38,377 nucleotides of DNA from Alphaproteobacteria bacterium 33-17 (GTDB lineage: Bacteria; Pseudomonadota; Alphaproteobacteria; Rickettsiales; 33-17). The notes under the pieces were generated by a model that saw only the letters and a list, made by a program, of their open reading frames with translations, ran no database searches and was not told the DNA's origin. The stretch covers positions 1 through 38,377 of the forward strand of contig MKSX01000029.1 of assembly GCA_001897445.1 (NCBI GenBank). Direction: 5' to 3'. Positions 17,318 through 25,615 of the stretch are shown here, piece by piece; positions within the stretch are counted from its first letter, which is position 1; the number at the start of each line of letters is the position of its first letter. Both the position numbers and the translations under genes were made by a program.

Positions 17318-17367
17318 CAGCAATTTATCGGCATTAACATATATTTTATTATGCCGATAAATTGCTG
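17318..17367. promoter_or_regulatory. Perfect 17-bp inverted repeat, candidate fic operator
   Basis: CAGCAATTTATCGGCAT (17318-17334) and its exact reverse complement (17351-17367) are separated by 16 nt. The right arm covers the spacer and part of the -10 of the predicted fic promoter, and the left arm covers the predicted start of transcription. A bound dimer would block transcription. The Fic protein's own C-terminal winged helix, or the upstream YefM-like antitoxin, are candidate ligands. Confidence 0.65.
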
Positions 17368-17376
17368 ATAAGTCAA
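17348..17376 (-). promoter_or_regulatory. Predicted promoter of fic
   Basis: Minus-strand TTGACT (17376-17371), exactly 17 nt, then CATAAT (17353-17348). It begins only 14 nt after the end of the antitoxin gene, so fic has its own promoter. Confidence 0.55.
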
Positions 17377-17390
17377 TTGCATAAAGTCTT

Positions 17391-17633
17391 CTACCAATCC
17401 AGTTTGTCAGAACATTGGGAATTATTAGATTTTATTCCTTCTAATATACTTTCTCTCATCATAGTAATAGAAACTAAATATAATGTTTCCTGAATAGCAT
17501 TATAGTCTTCCTCAGAAATAATAACCGCCTTATTTCTTTTTCCTGTTATTTTAACTGGCTGATGAGATTCTGAAACACTATCAATAAGCCTATAGAGCTT
17601 TTCTCTTGCTCTACTGACAGAAATAACATTCAT
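17391..17633 (-). CDS. YefM/Phd-type antitoxin, without adjacent toxin
   Basis: The 80-residue protein matches YefM (Phd/YefM superfamily): an N-terminal dimer and DNA-binding part (MNVISVSRAREKLYRLIDSV), the conserved PVKITGKRNKAVIISEEDY, and a C-terminal toxin-binding tail ending DKLDW. YefM normally neutralises the mRNA interferase YoeB, encoded directly downstream. Here only about 78 nt separate it from fic, and no yoeB remnant is visible. It may be an orphan antitoxin, a repressor, or a partner recruited to the fic locus. Confidence 0.85.
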   Translation of the reverse strand: MNVISVSRAREKLYRLIDSVSESHQPVKITGKRNKAVIISEEDYNAIQETLYLVSITMMRESILEGIKSNNSQCSDKLDW

Positions 17634-17664
17634 AACTATACCTATTTAAATTATGCACCTATCA

Positions 17665-17693
17665 ATCGTACCATATAACGTACGCATTGCCAA
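17665..17693 (-). promoter_or_regulatory. Predicted autoregulated promoter of the yefM-like gene
   Basis: Minus-strand TTGGCA (17693-17688), 17 nt, TACGAT (17670-17665). Overlapping it are CGTAC (17667-17671) and GTACG (17680-17684), an inverted pair containing the GTAC core that YefM-type repressors recognise in E. coli. Confidence 0.4.
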
Positions 17694-17893
17694 TTATACC
17701 CATAAATACCTAAATTAGTAAGTTTTTAATTTTCTTAAAACGGCAGGATTATACATAACTAATCGCAAAATAAATCACTGATTTCAATAGAAAATTTAAC
17801 ACTTTTTAACTAAAAACTTCTAGAAATTATTAATAAATCTGTCTACTGTATTATTTAATATTATATAACCTGTTCACTAAGGTAAAATATTGC

Positions 17894-18349
17894 ATGAAAT
17901 GTCCATTTTGCGGCGCTAAAGACACTCAGGTTAAAGACTCCAGAAGCACTGATGATGACACAGGCATCCGAAGAAGACGAGAATGCGCCAAATGCAAAAC
18001 CCGATTTAGTACAATCGAAAAAATTATCATAAAGAATATTTACGTAGTTAAAAAAAATGGGGAATCACGCCCATTTGACCGTGAAAAAATCAACAGATCC
18101 ATCAATATTGCCTTTAGAAAAAGGCACTTTCCGCCAGAGCGCTTAGAAAATATTGTAAATCAAATAATCTCTAAAATTGAGTCTTTGGGTACCAATGAAG
18201 TACCTAGTAAAACAATAGGCGACATAGTGCTAAACGTACTTAGTGAAATAGACCCTGTAGCATATGTTAGGTTTGCATCGGTTTATAAAGAATTTTCTGA
18301 AATACAAGACTTTGAAAAATTCCTGCATAAAATTAACACTAGTAAATAA
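17894..18349 (+). CDS. nrdR: NrdR, repressor of ribonucleotide reductase genes
   Basis: The 151-residue product has the N-terminal zinc ribbon with Cys3, Cys6, Cys31 and Cys34, the RRRREC segment, and an ATP-cone domain (VVKKNGESRPFDREKINRSI) that senses ATP/dATP. NrdR represses nrd genes when dATP is high. The length is normal. The 260-nt region upstream separates it from the divergent antitoxin gene. The PEPC-like gene follows at 11 nt with a strong SD, so the two are probably one transcript. Confidence 0.95.
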   Translation: MKCPFCGAKDTQVKDSRSTDDDTGIRRRRECAKCKTRFSTIEKIIIKNIYVVKKNGESRPFDREKINRSINIAFRKRHFPPERLENIVNQIISKIESLGTNEVPSKTIGDIVLNVLSEIDPVAYVRFASVYKEFSEIQDFEKFLHKINTSK

Positions 18350-18360
18350 GGAGAATATAT

Positions 18361-21300
18361 ATGCTTGCAAGTAATAAAAAAGACACATCATCACCGAAAA
18401 TTGACCAAAACACTCCTTTGAGTTTAGAAAAGCTAAAACAAGACGCAAATAATTTCACTTCTATGTTAAATCAAACATTGATAAAGGAATTTTTTACTCA
18501 ACAGAAACAGGAAGACCTTTTTTTATTAGTGCGGTGTTATCATGAAAAACTCGATCAAATAAACAGAAAAAGTGTTATTGATCTTATAGAACAAGAAAAT
18601 TTAGATCAGTTTGTACAAAAGTTTGCTGTAGATTTATGCAAACAAAGCCTTTTGAATGTCAAAGATCAGAAAATTACCAAAGAAACTATAAATGCATTCA
18701 TGAAGAACATTACAGATACTCTTCATAAACACAAACAAGAAAGATTAGTGACCGAACATCCTACTGACTGCAATAAAAAAACATACACAAATATTAGAAA
18801 CGCCCAGTTTTACTTAGAGATGGTTCTTTTTGATTTAAAATCTAAAATTTTAGATACAGGTTTTGAACCATCTGATAGAGAATATGCTGTCATACGCCAA
18901 AATATTATCATTATTCTTGATAACCTTAAAAAGGATCCAAGTTTATATCACAACAAAGAAGAGGTGCAAAAATATATAAACACCCTTAACTATCACTTAC
19001 GTAATTTTTCAGGAAAAAACGATTATAAAATTGCTGAAGTTATCGACATGCTAAGCAAAGCTATTGATACTATTGAAAATTTAAAAATCGAATGCTTAAT
19101 ACCTGTTGAAAATCAAAAAAGATCACCTGATATCGAATCACACAGAATGATGGAATTTTTGAAGGAAGATGGGTACAATTCACAAGTACTTTTTGAAGCC
19201 ATTAAGACTAATGTCGCAAATTTTATAAAAGCCAATAGTAAAGGGCTAAAATCTTCCGAGATATTAAAAAATTTAAATACTTTATCTCATACTATGTTTA
19301 TAAAAACAGGTACTTGGGCGGGCGATTCTGCAGGAAAACCAAGAGTAACTGGTGATACTATACATAAAAGTTATATTGAAAATGTTGAAAACGTTATAAA
19401 AAATGTCATTAATGTTATTGAAAATGGCTTCAATGATGTTCCATCTTCTATTTATATGCCAGGATTACGCAATTTATTAGATGAAAGAATTAAAAATACT
19501 CAGGATCCTGTTGACAAAGCAACTCTTAATAAAATTAAAACAATAGTTAGGAATATAGTAACTTCCTTAGAAGGTATTCAAACTGCATCACAAAAAAATA
19601 CCTCTATGCACCTTAGTAAACATAAACTTTTGCAAAAATTTGATGTTTTGTGGAGCAGTGATACTTATCTTCAGGTACTTGATAAATATGAAGATATAGC
19701 ATCAGCACTTTTACGTACACAATCATGGATATCTAACAATTTCCATGTAAATATTTATGAAAGAACAGACGCACAGGTAAATCAGGATGCCGTAAATGAT
19801 TTATTCAAAACTTTCAAGAAAAAGACAAAATCACCTCTTTTAAATATATTAAAAGATAAGGAATTTTCTGATCTTACTGAAGATGAAAAATTTACTCTAC
19901 TAAATAACATAATGGATTTAAATTCCAAAGAAGGTCAAAGAATAATAAGTTTACTTAATAATGAGTTTCATGAAATATTAGAACATTTAAACCTAGACCA
20001 AACGCATCCAGATTACTCTTCTACAGTTATAACAGAGCTTAAACGCAATAGAGTTGTGGCTAATGGCGGTTACGTTGAACATTTAATAAATGATGGGCAA
20101 AATATTTATACAGAATATAATTCTATCTATAAATCAATGATTGCTGACACTGAAAAGCCAAGCGATGTTCTTAGCAAAATGTTACTGATGCGCATTTGCT
20201 CTAATAATCCAAAAGAACCCCCGAAAGCACATATTATTCCTCTTACTGAAAACATGGAGTTTTTCCAAACAATTAAAAAGACCCCAAAACCTCCTAGAAA
20301 AGGTAAAGAAGAAAATAAGCCAGGTCTAGTACATAAACTTTATACCTGTGACTCATACATGCAAATGCTAGCGATGATGGGCTTTAAAATGACTAAAATG
20401 ACAGCTCAAAGTGATACACCAAGGCATAATGGAGTAATTGGGGCATTACATGGCATTGATTATGCTATTGAAAAGCTCAAGCAAGTTGCGTGCCACCCTG
20501 ATGTTATGGCATGTATCGCAAAAAATTCCAAATTTGCAATTTCTACTACAAAAGATATCAAAGATTATAAAAGCCTTGAAACTCCGAGATCTTATCCAAA
20601 AACTGTTGAAATCAGCATTAAAAACGGTAAGGGTCACAATATAATGCGCAATGGCGGAACTGCCTTAAATTATACCGTCCAGGGTCACAATCATACATAC
20701 GCAAATCAAGCATATCAGTATATGTGGAACGTAATATCTACATGGAATAATAATTTATATCCCGATACTAAATATAAAGATTTAGTACAAACTAATGAGG
20801 AAATAAAAAAAGTATATAAAATTGCCAAAAAATTTCCTAATGCTTCATCGGAAGCACACAGGTATAGATTTTTTGATAATAAACAGGATGATAATTTTAT
20901 TGAAAAAGCATTAAAGCGCAATCTTAACCCTTTAATTGGTGAAGCTAAGATAAACTTGCCAGATACTTTAAAGTTTCAGGCAGCCTTTAATAAAGCAGCG
21001 CGTGGGGAAAAAAATGAAAAAGGCGACCAGTCTAGTGAGCATCCTGTTTTATTTACAAAAGATGAAGCCAAAAAACTCCAAAATCTTGATAATATTTTAA
21101 TTAAAACTTTGTTTACAAGTACTCGTGCAATTTCTGCAGATCTTAAAACTCGTCATAGCGGACTTTATGATAACCTAACAGGTTCCGCAGTTATGCAAAC
21201 TATAAGAGATGTTTTTGAGTGTGAAATTTCAGAAATTCCAGAAAGTAAGTTAAAACAGGTTTTTATACTTAATACTGGCTTATTTGGTGCTTTATGGCGC

Positions 21301-21972
21301 ATCACAATTGGTTTTTACGAAGTTGATTTAGAAGGCTTCCTGAAGTTTTTCCCAAAACAAATACGCGAGAAAGCATTTAAAGAATCTCAATGCATGCATA
21401 CTATAAAGCAATATACAGAAAACAACTATGATATTAAGTATGACAAAAATAAATTTAAAGCCATAAAACAAGGTGAAGAAATTGAAATAAATATTACCCC
21501 TTATGACATTATTGCTTATGAAATTATGAAAGCCGAGCAAAAATCAAAAGACCTAAATGATCTTAAGTATATTTTAAAATCTGTTTTCGGCGACAGGTTT
21601 AAAGATGATAGTTTACTTTCATTTATGTCAGAAAAGGAGCAAAAATTTTACGCTGAAAAACTTCCAATTAATAAAGCTATCCGAAAGATCTACGGATATA
21701 TTAACAGAAAACATTTCAAAGGAATTGACGATAGCGAATTATTCCCTAGCGACTGGATAGATGAAAATGGTAAAAATGCTGATAAACTTACTAATCTGAT
21801 GATGAGTCTGCTTGATGGATTAGACAGAGCTGACAACTTACATGCTACTCACTTATGCGCTCACGGTGGAAGTCTGGAGAGGACGCGAGTAGGACTCTGT
21901 TTAGAAATATATCAGGATATTGCTCACAAACTTACCGAAACAGTTTCTCAGGGCTATGCTGTAGGATTTTAA
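18361..21972 (+). CDS. Divergent phosphoenolpyruvate carboxylase-like protein, 1203 residues
   Basis: Motifs in the order of PEP carboxylase are recognisable. TEHPTD at 131-136 corresponds to TAHPTE (His133 to E. coli His138). WAGDSAGKPRVT (319-330) corresponds to GGDRDGNPxVT. SDTPRHNG (684-691) corresponds to SDSAKDAG, with Arg688 replacing Lys546. NGKGHNIMRNGG (755-766) corresponds to HGRGGSIGRGG: Arg763 matches catalytic Arg587, but His579 and Arg581 become Asn and Lys. TVQG (772-775) corresponds to TEQG. The protein is about 300 residues longer than usual, and its C-terminus lacks the GMRNTG ending. PEPC makes oxaloacetate from PEP and bicarbonate; here activity is doubtful. SD AGGAGA precedes the ATG. 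Family call moderately secure, function open. Confidence 0.72.
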   Translation: MLASNKKDTSSPKIDQNTPLSLEKLKQDANNFTSMLNQTLIKEFFTQQKQEDLFLLVRCYHEKLDQINRKSVIDLIEQENLDQFVQKFAVDLCKQSLLNVKDQKITKETINAFMKNITDTLHKHKQERLVTEHPTDCNKKTYTNIRNAQFYLEMVLFDLKSKILDTGFEPSDREYAVIRQNIIIILDNLKKDPSLYHNKEEVQKYINTLNYHLRNFSGKNDYKIAEVIDMLSKAIDTIENLKIECLIPVENQKRSPDIESHRMMEFLKEDGYNSQVLFEAIKTNVANFIKANSKGLKSSEILKNLNTLSHTMFIKTGTWAGDSAGKPRVTGDTIHKSYIENVENVIKNVINVIENGFNDVPSSIYMPGLRNLLDERIKNTQDPVDKATLNKIKTIVRNIVTSLEGIQTASQKNTSMHLSKHKLLQKFDVLWSSDTYLQVLDKYEDIASALLRTQSWISNNFHVNIYERTDAQVNQDAVNDLFKTFKKKTKSPLLNILKDKEFSDLTEDEKFTLLNNIMDLNSKEGQRIISLLNNEFHEILEHLNLDQTHPDYSSTVITELKRNRVVANGGYVEHLINDGQNIYTEYNSIYKSMIADTEKPSDVLSKMLLMRICSNNPKEPPKAHIIPLTENMEFFQTIKKTPKPPRKGKEENKPGLVHKLYTCDSYMQMLAMMGFKMTKMTAQSDTPRHNGVIGALHGIDYAIEKLKQVACHPDVMACIAKNSKFAISTTKDIKDYKSLETPRSYPKTVEISIKNGKGHNIMRNGGTALNYTVQGHNHTYANQAYQYMWNVISTWNNNLYPDTKYKDLVQTNEEIKKVYKIAKKFPNASSEAHRYRFFDNKQDDNFIEKALKRNLNPLIGEAKINLPDTLKFQAAFNKAARGEKNEKGDQSSEHPVLFTKDEAKKLQNLDNILIKTLFTSTRAISADLKTRHSGLYDNLTGSAVMQTIRDVFECEISEIPESKLKQVFILNTGLFGALWRITIGFYEVDLEGFLKFFPKQIREKAFKESQCMHTIKQYTENNYDIKYDKNKFKAIKQGEEIEINITPYDIIAYEIMKAEQKSKDLNDLKYILKSVFGDRFKDDSLLSFMSEKEQKFYAEKLPINKAIRKIYGYINRKHFKGIDDSELFPSDWIDENGKNADKLTNLMMSLLDGLDRADNLHATHLCAHGGSLERTRVGLCLEIYQDIAHKLTETVSQGYAVGF

Positions 21973-21999
21973 TATTAGAATTGTTCTTAAATTGCTAAG

Positions 22000-22038
22000 A
22001 TAGGTATGTTAAAAATATAATTTTAATATACCTATTTT
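22000..22038 (+). terminator. Terminator after the PEPC-like gene
   Basis: A 15-bp stem (ATAGGTAT-G-TTAAAA paired with TTTTAA-T-ATACCTAT, one G-T pair) closes a 6-nt loop and is followed by TTT. It starts 28 nt past the stop codon of the PEPC-like gene. Confidence 0.6.
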
Positions 22039-22156
22039 GCCTTACAATGTCTTAGTTAAAATTTTTTAAAATTTGCACATCTCATATTTACTAATTTAAC
22101 TAATAAGCAAGTTATTTTGTTGCTAAATAAAATATTTTAAATTAATTTTTCATTTT

Positions 22157-22186
22157 TTGATTTACAGTTTATACTAAAGGTATATA
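22157..22186 (+). promoter_or_regulatory. Possible promoter of the 38-residue-repeat protein
   Basis: TTGATT (22157-22162), 18 nt, TATATA (22181-22186), about 50 nt ahead of the ATG at 22239. Confidence 0.4.
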
Positions 22187-22238
22187 AAGCTGTTTACCTA
22201 AAATCATATATTTCGCATGTCACTTGTAAGGTATGTAA

Positions 22239-24512
22239 ATGTCAAAATCGTCTGAAAAAAATCAATCTCAAAATTTAAATGATTTTCCCATAGATTCATT
22301 AACAATTTGTAAAACTTATATAATTAACAACGATTTAAAAAGTTTAAAAAAACAATATAAAAAGCTTTCCTCCAATAAAAAAAGGCTATTACTTGAAGAG
22401 AATGATTTTGAATTACTACATTTAGCCATTCTTAACAATCGCACAGAATGTACTCAATGGATTCTAAAAAAAGCAAAAAATAAAAATATATTTGAAGAAA
22501 TGCTCTATTCAAGGAAGTTTTGCCTATTTTTCAATGCTTGCAAACAGCAAAATAGCGAATTTGCCAGTATATGGGTTAATCATGCTAAAGAACATCAAAT
22601 CCATCAGGTTGTTTTGGAAGATTATATACTACAAGCACTAAAGTATGCATGTGAACATAATCACATAGAAATTACCAAATATTTACTTAATGAACTATCT
22701 CAAACCAAAGCCAACAAACAGGTAATTACTCAAGCTTTAAGTGAAATGCATGAAACAGCTTTTTTTAAAAATTTTGACCAAATTACGAAATTATTAGATG
22801 ACTTTTGCAAAACGCTAAATTTTACAATCCCCACAAATCATTATATTTTAGGATTAATAGAGGCGTTTTTTGATGCCTGTGAAGTAGGTCAGCTTGAAAT
22901 GGCGACTGATATTTTAGATAAAGCACAGTCTCTTGGTTTTTCTCCTAATATATTTATAGAATTCAAAGATTTTGAACTGTATCGCCAAGCTGAAAATAAT
23001 CAAAACTTATGTCTACAAAAATGGATAATTGAATTAGCCAACAAAAATAATTGTACTAAATTTTTTGATGTTATTGAAAAAACTATAGCAAAATCTTGGT
23101 ACAATGCTATTCAAAAAAATGATTTTGATATGGCTGAAAAATATTTATTATATTGTTTAGAAATAAAATTAGATATTAAAAAAATATTATCTTTTGATAA
23201 TTATAAATATTTCTACAAACTCTGCGATAATGGGACTACACAGTCATTAGATTATATTTTTAAACTTTATAAATTTTGCGACATTAGTACAACTTTTATC
23301 ATAGCAATCAAAAATTTTAAGAGCTTTGTATCAACTTTTAGATTTAAAAGATTTGATTTGATGGATAAAATATTCGACATAGCTTCTATAGAAATGCTTG
23401 AAAGAACATTACTATGCTCACAAAATGCATATGTTGTACAACAAGCATGTTTTACAACCGATATTAATCTTATTAAAAAAATTTTTGAATATGTTGAAAA
23501 CGTAAAAGTTACGGAAAAGATATTTGAAAATGTCAGTCATAATCCACTTCACATCACAATAGAGGCTGGTAATCATGATAATTTTCAATATGTTCTTAAC
23601 AAGGCCATTAGTTATAATGCTGATTTAAAGAGCATACTTCAATATGATAATGCTAATATCATCAAAAATGCTATAAGAAAACAAAATACAGAAATAGCAC
23701 GAAATTTATGTAAACTTGCGGAAGAGCTAGGTATTAATAATGCTCAAATTTTTGATTTTGAAACACTTAAAACAGGATTAATAAATGAAAGTAAAAAAGG
23801 TAACTTAGATAATGTTAAATGGCTTTATTCAAAAGCTAAAGCCCTAAATTTACATAAAGCTGTTTTAGAAGCAGATGACCTTGATATATACATTAAAGCC
23901 TGCTCACACAATAACTTACATGTTGCAGAGTGGCTCACAAAACGCATTGCGAAATATGAAATTGATAAAAGCCTGATACTTAAAAACTCCAAAATTGGCT
24001 TTTTTGAAGATGCTTGCAGAGACGGAAATATCGGTATAATTACATTATATTTAAATGAATTTGCGTATGTACCATTGATACAAGAAATCTGGGCAAAGTA
24101 TAATAATAGCACTTTAAATTTATGGGTAAATAAGGCACTGGATTTTGAAGCAGCTAATGGTATCAACGCCTCTCTTATATATGAAAGTTTTTATAAAATG
24201 CCTACAACCATTACATTTGCTGAAAGTAAAATCAAGAAGTTTCCTAAAAGTCTGGCATTACTTGCTTCACAGTCAAAACTTGCCCCTACTTATAAACAAT
24301 TCAAACAAATGTTTAAAGATTGTACACAAAACCCCTTATTTTCAGATATTAAAAAAACTGAGTATACTTACATGCAATATCCTAATGAAATTAGAACAGA
24401 AATAGGAAAATTCATAGGAGTCGATATGAGTGAAGCCATAACTTGGAGAGAAACCGAAATTTATAAAACTCACACTAATTCTCAGCGTAATAATTTAGTC
24501 CAATCTGCATAA
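22239..24512 (+). CDS. Solenoid protein of about 38-residue ankyrin-like repeats with C-terminal F-box-like motif
   Basis: The 757-residue protein is built from helical repeats with a period of 37-38 residues. The unit reads roughly Ala-Cys, x3, Asn/Gly-Asn, x5, Trp-hydrophobic, x3, Ala, then a second helix ending before the next Ala-Cys. Examples of unit starts are ACKQQNSEFASIWV, ACEHNHIEITKYLL, ACEVGQLEMATDIL, ACSHNNLHVAEWL and ACRDGNIGIITLYL. This is longer than the 33-residue ankyrin repeat and lacks TPLH. Near the C-terminus YPNEIRTEIGKFIG (714-727) resembles an F-box/PRANC core. No signal peptide. SD AAGG lies 8 nt before the ATG. Probably a protein-binding scaffold, perhaps secreted; function unknown. 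Confidence 0.85.
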   Translation: MSKSSEKNQSQNLNDFPIDSLTICKTYIINNDLKSLKKQYKKLSSNKKRLLLEENDFELLHLAILNNRTECTQWILKKAKNKNIFEEMLYSRKFCLFFNACKQQNSEFASIWVNHAKEHQIHQVVLEDYILQALKYACEHNHIEITKYLLNELSQTKANKQVITQALSEMHETAFFKNFDQITKLLDDFCKTLNFTIPTNHYILGLIEAFFDACEVGQLEMATDILDKAQSLGFSPNIFIEFKDFELYRQAENNQNLCLQKWIIELANKNNCTKFFDVIEKTIAKSWYNAIQKNDFDMAEKYLLYCLEIKLDIKKILSFDNYKYFYKLCDNGTTQSLDYIFKLYKFCDISTTFIIAIKNFKSFVSTFRFKRFDLMDKIFDIASIEMLERTLLCSQNAYVVQQACFTTDINLIKKIFEYVENVKVTEKIFENVSHNPLHITIEAGNHDNFQYVLNKAISYNADLKSILQYDNANIIKNAIRKQNTEIARNLCKLAEELGINNAQIFDFETLKTGLINESKKGNLDNVKWLYSKAKALNLHKAVLEADDLDIYIKACSHNNLHVAEWLTKRIAKYEIDKSLILKNSKIGFFEDACRDGNIGIITLYLNEFAYVPLIQEIWAKYNNSTLNLWVNKALDFEAANGINASLIYESFYKMPTTITFAESKIKKFPKSLALLASQSKLAPTYKQFKQMFKDCTQNPLFSDIKKTEYTYMQYPNEIRTEIGKFIGVDMSEAITWRETEIYKTHTNSQRNNLVQSA

Positions 24513-24519
24513 GTAGGGT

Positions 24520-24547
24520 TTGACAAACCTTATAGAATATTTACTAT
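24520..24547 (+). promoter_or_regulatory. Probable promoter of the alcohol dehydrogenase gene
   Basis: TTGACA (24520-24525), 16 nt, TACTAT (24542-24547). The -35 lies in a small inverted repeat (GGTTT-GAC-AAACC). Confidence 0.5.
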
Positions 24548-24574
24548 CTAATAAAAAAAGCTATAGGTAATATC

Positions 24575-25615
24575 ATGGTTAAATCTAAGGGTTATGCAGC
24601 GCAAAATGCCACATCAAATTTAGCGCCATTTGAGTTTGAAAGAAGACCACTTACAGATAATGATATACTAATTGAAATTATGTATTGTGGAGTTTGTCAC
24701 TCTGATATTCATACCGCAAGAAACGAATGGAAAGGCACGATTTATCCTGTAGTTCCAGGTCATGAGATTATCGGTAAAGTTATAGAAGTCGGTAAAAACG
24801 TTACTAAATTTAAAGTAGGAGACATTGCGGGTAGCGGTTGTTTTGTAGACTCCTGCAGGAAATGTCCTGAATGCGATGAAAAATTAGAACAGTACTGCGA
24901 TAAAACTTCTTATACCTATAACAGTTATGAGCAAGATGGCGTTACAAAGACATATGGCGGATATTCTAATAATATAGTTGTACCAGAAAGCTATGCATTT
25001 ACTATATCACATAAAGATAATTTAGCAGCAGTTGCCCCCCTTTTATGCGCAGGTGTTACAACCTATTCACCACTTAAGCATTTTAAAGTTAGCAAAGGGC
25101 AAAAAGTAGGCGTTGTCGGGCTTGGTGGTCTGGGACATATGGGCGTTAAGTTTGCAGCATCATTTGGCGCACATGTTGTGGTTATTACTACTTCCTCAAA
25201 TAAGAAAGATGATGCTTTAAAATTAGGGGCAAAAGAAGTATTAATCTCAAAAGATGCAAGTGATATAGCTAAACACGCAGGAACATTTGACTTTATATTA
25301 AATACAGTATCGGCTGATCATGATATTAATAGCTATTTATCACTTTTAAAACGTGACGGACATATGGTAATTGTGGGCGTTCCAGAAAATCCCCACCAAT
25401 TATATGCAGGTTCTTTAATATTTAAACGTAAGTCTCTTTCAGGCTCATTAATTGGCGGTACAAAGGAAACTCAGGAAATGCTAGATTACTGTGCAAAAAA
25501 CAACATTGTATCCGATATAGAAATCATACCAATTAATAAAATCAACGAAGCTTATGATCGTATGCTGAAATCAGATGTCAAATACAGATTTGTTATAGAT
25601 ATGAAGACACTTTAA
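24575..25615 (+). CDS. yahK: Zinc-dependent alcohol/aldehyde reductase, YahK type
   Basis: The 346-residue enzyme is a medium-chain dehydrogenase of the YahK/cinnamyl-alcohol family, which reduces a broad range of aldehydes with NADPH. Catalytic zinc ligands lie in CGVCHSD (Cys41, His42) and PGHE (His63, Glu64). Structural zinc cysteines are Cys94, Cys97, Cys100 and Cys108. The cofactor loop is GLGGLGHMGVK. The C-terminal DVKYRFVIDM matches E. coli YahK closely. It converges with the EAL-like gene, the two overlapping by 4 nt at their stop codons. A role in detoxifying aldehydes is likely. Confidence 0.92.
   Translation: MVKSKGYAAQNATSNLAPFEFERRPLTDNDILIEIMYCGVCHSDIHTARNEWKGTIYPVVPGHEIIGKVIEVGKNVTKFKVGDIAGSGCFVDSCRKCPECDEKLEQYCDKTSYTYNSYEQDGVTKTYGGYSNNIVVPESYAFTISHKDNLAAVAPLLCAGVTTYSPLKHFKVSKGQKVGVVGLGGLGHMGVKFAASFGAHVVVITTSSNKKDDALKLGAKEVLISKDASDIAKHAGTFDFILNTVSADHDINSYLSLLKRDGHMVIVGVPENPHQLYAGSLIFKRKSLSGSLIGGTKETQEMLDYCAKNNIVSDIEIIPINKINEAYDRMLKSDVKYRFVIDMKTL

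Noticed and set aside
17313..17390. A yoeB toxin remnant after the yefM-like gene
   Set aside because: The 78 nt contain a promoter and palindromes but no segment resembling YoeB.
20446..21540. Minus-strand frames within the PEPC-like gene
   Set aside because: They are low-complexity Phe/Ile-rich shadows of a clearly coding plus-strand frame.
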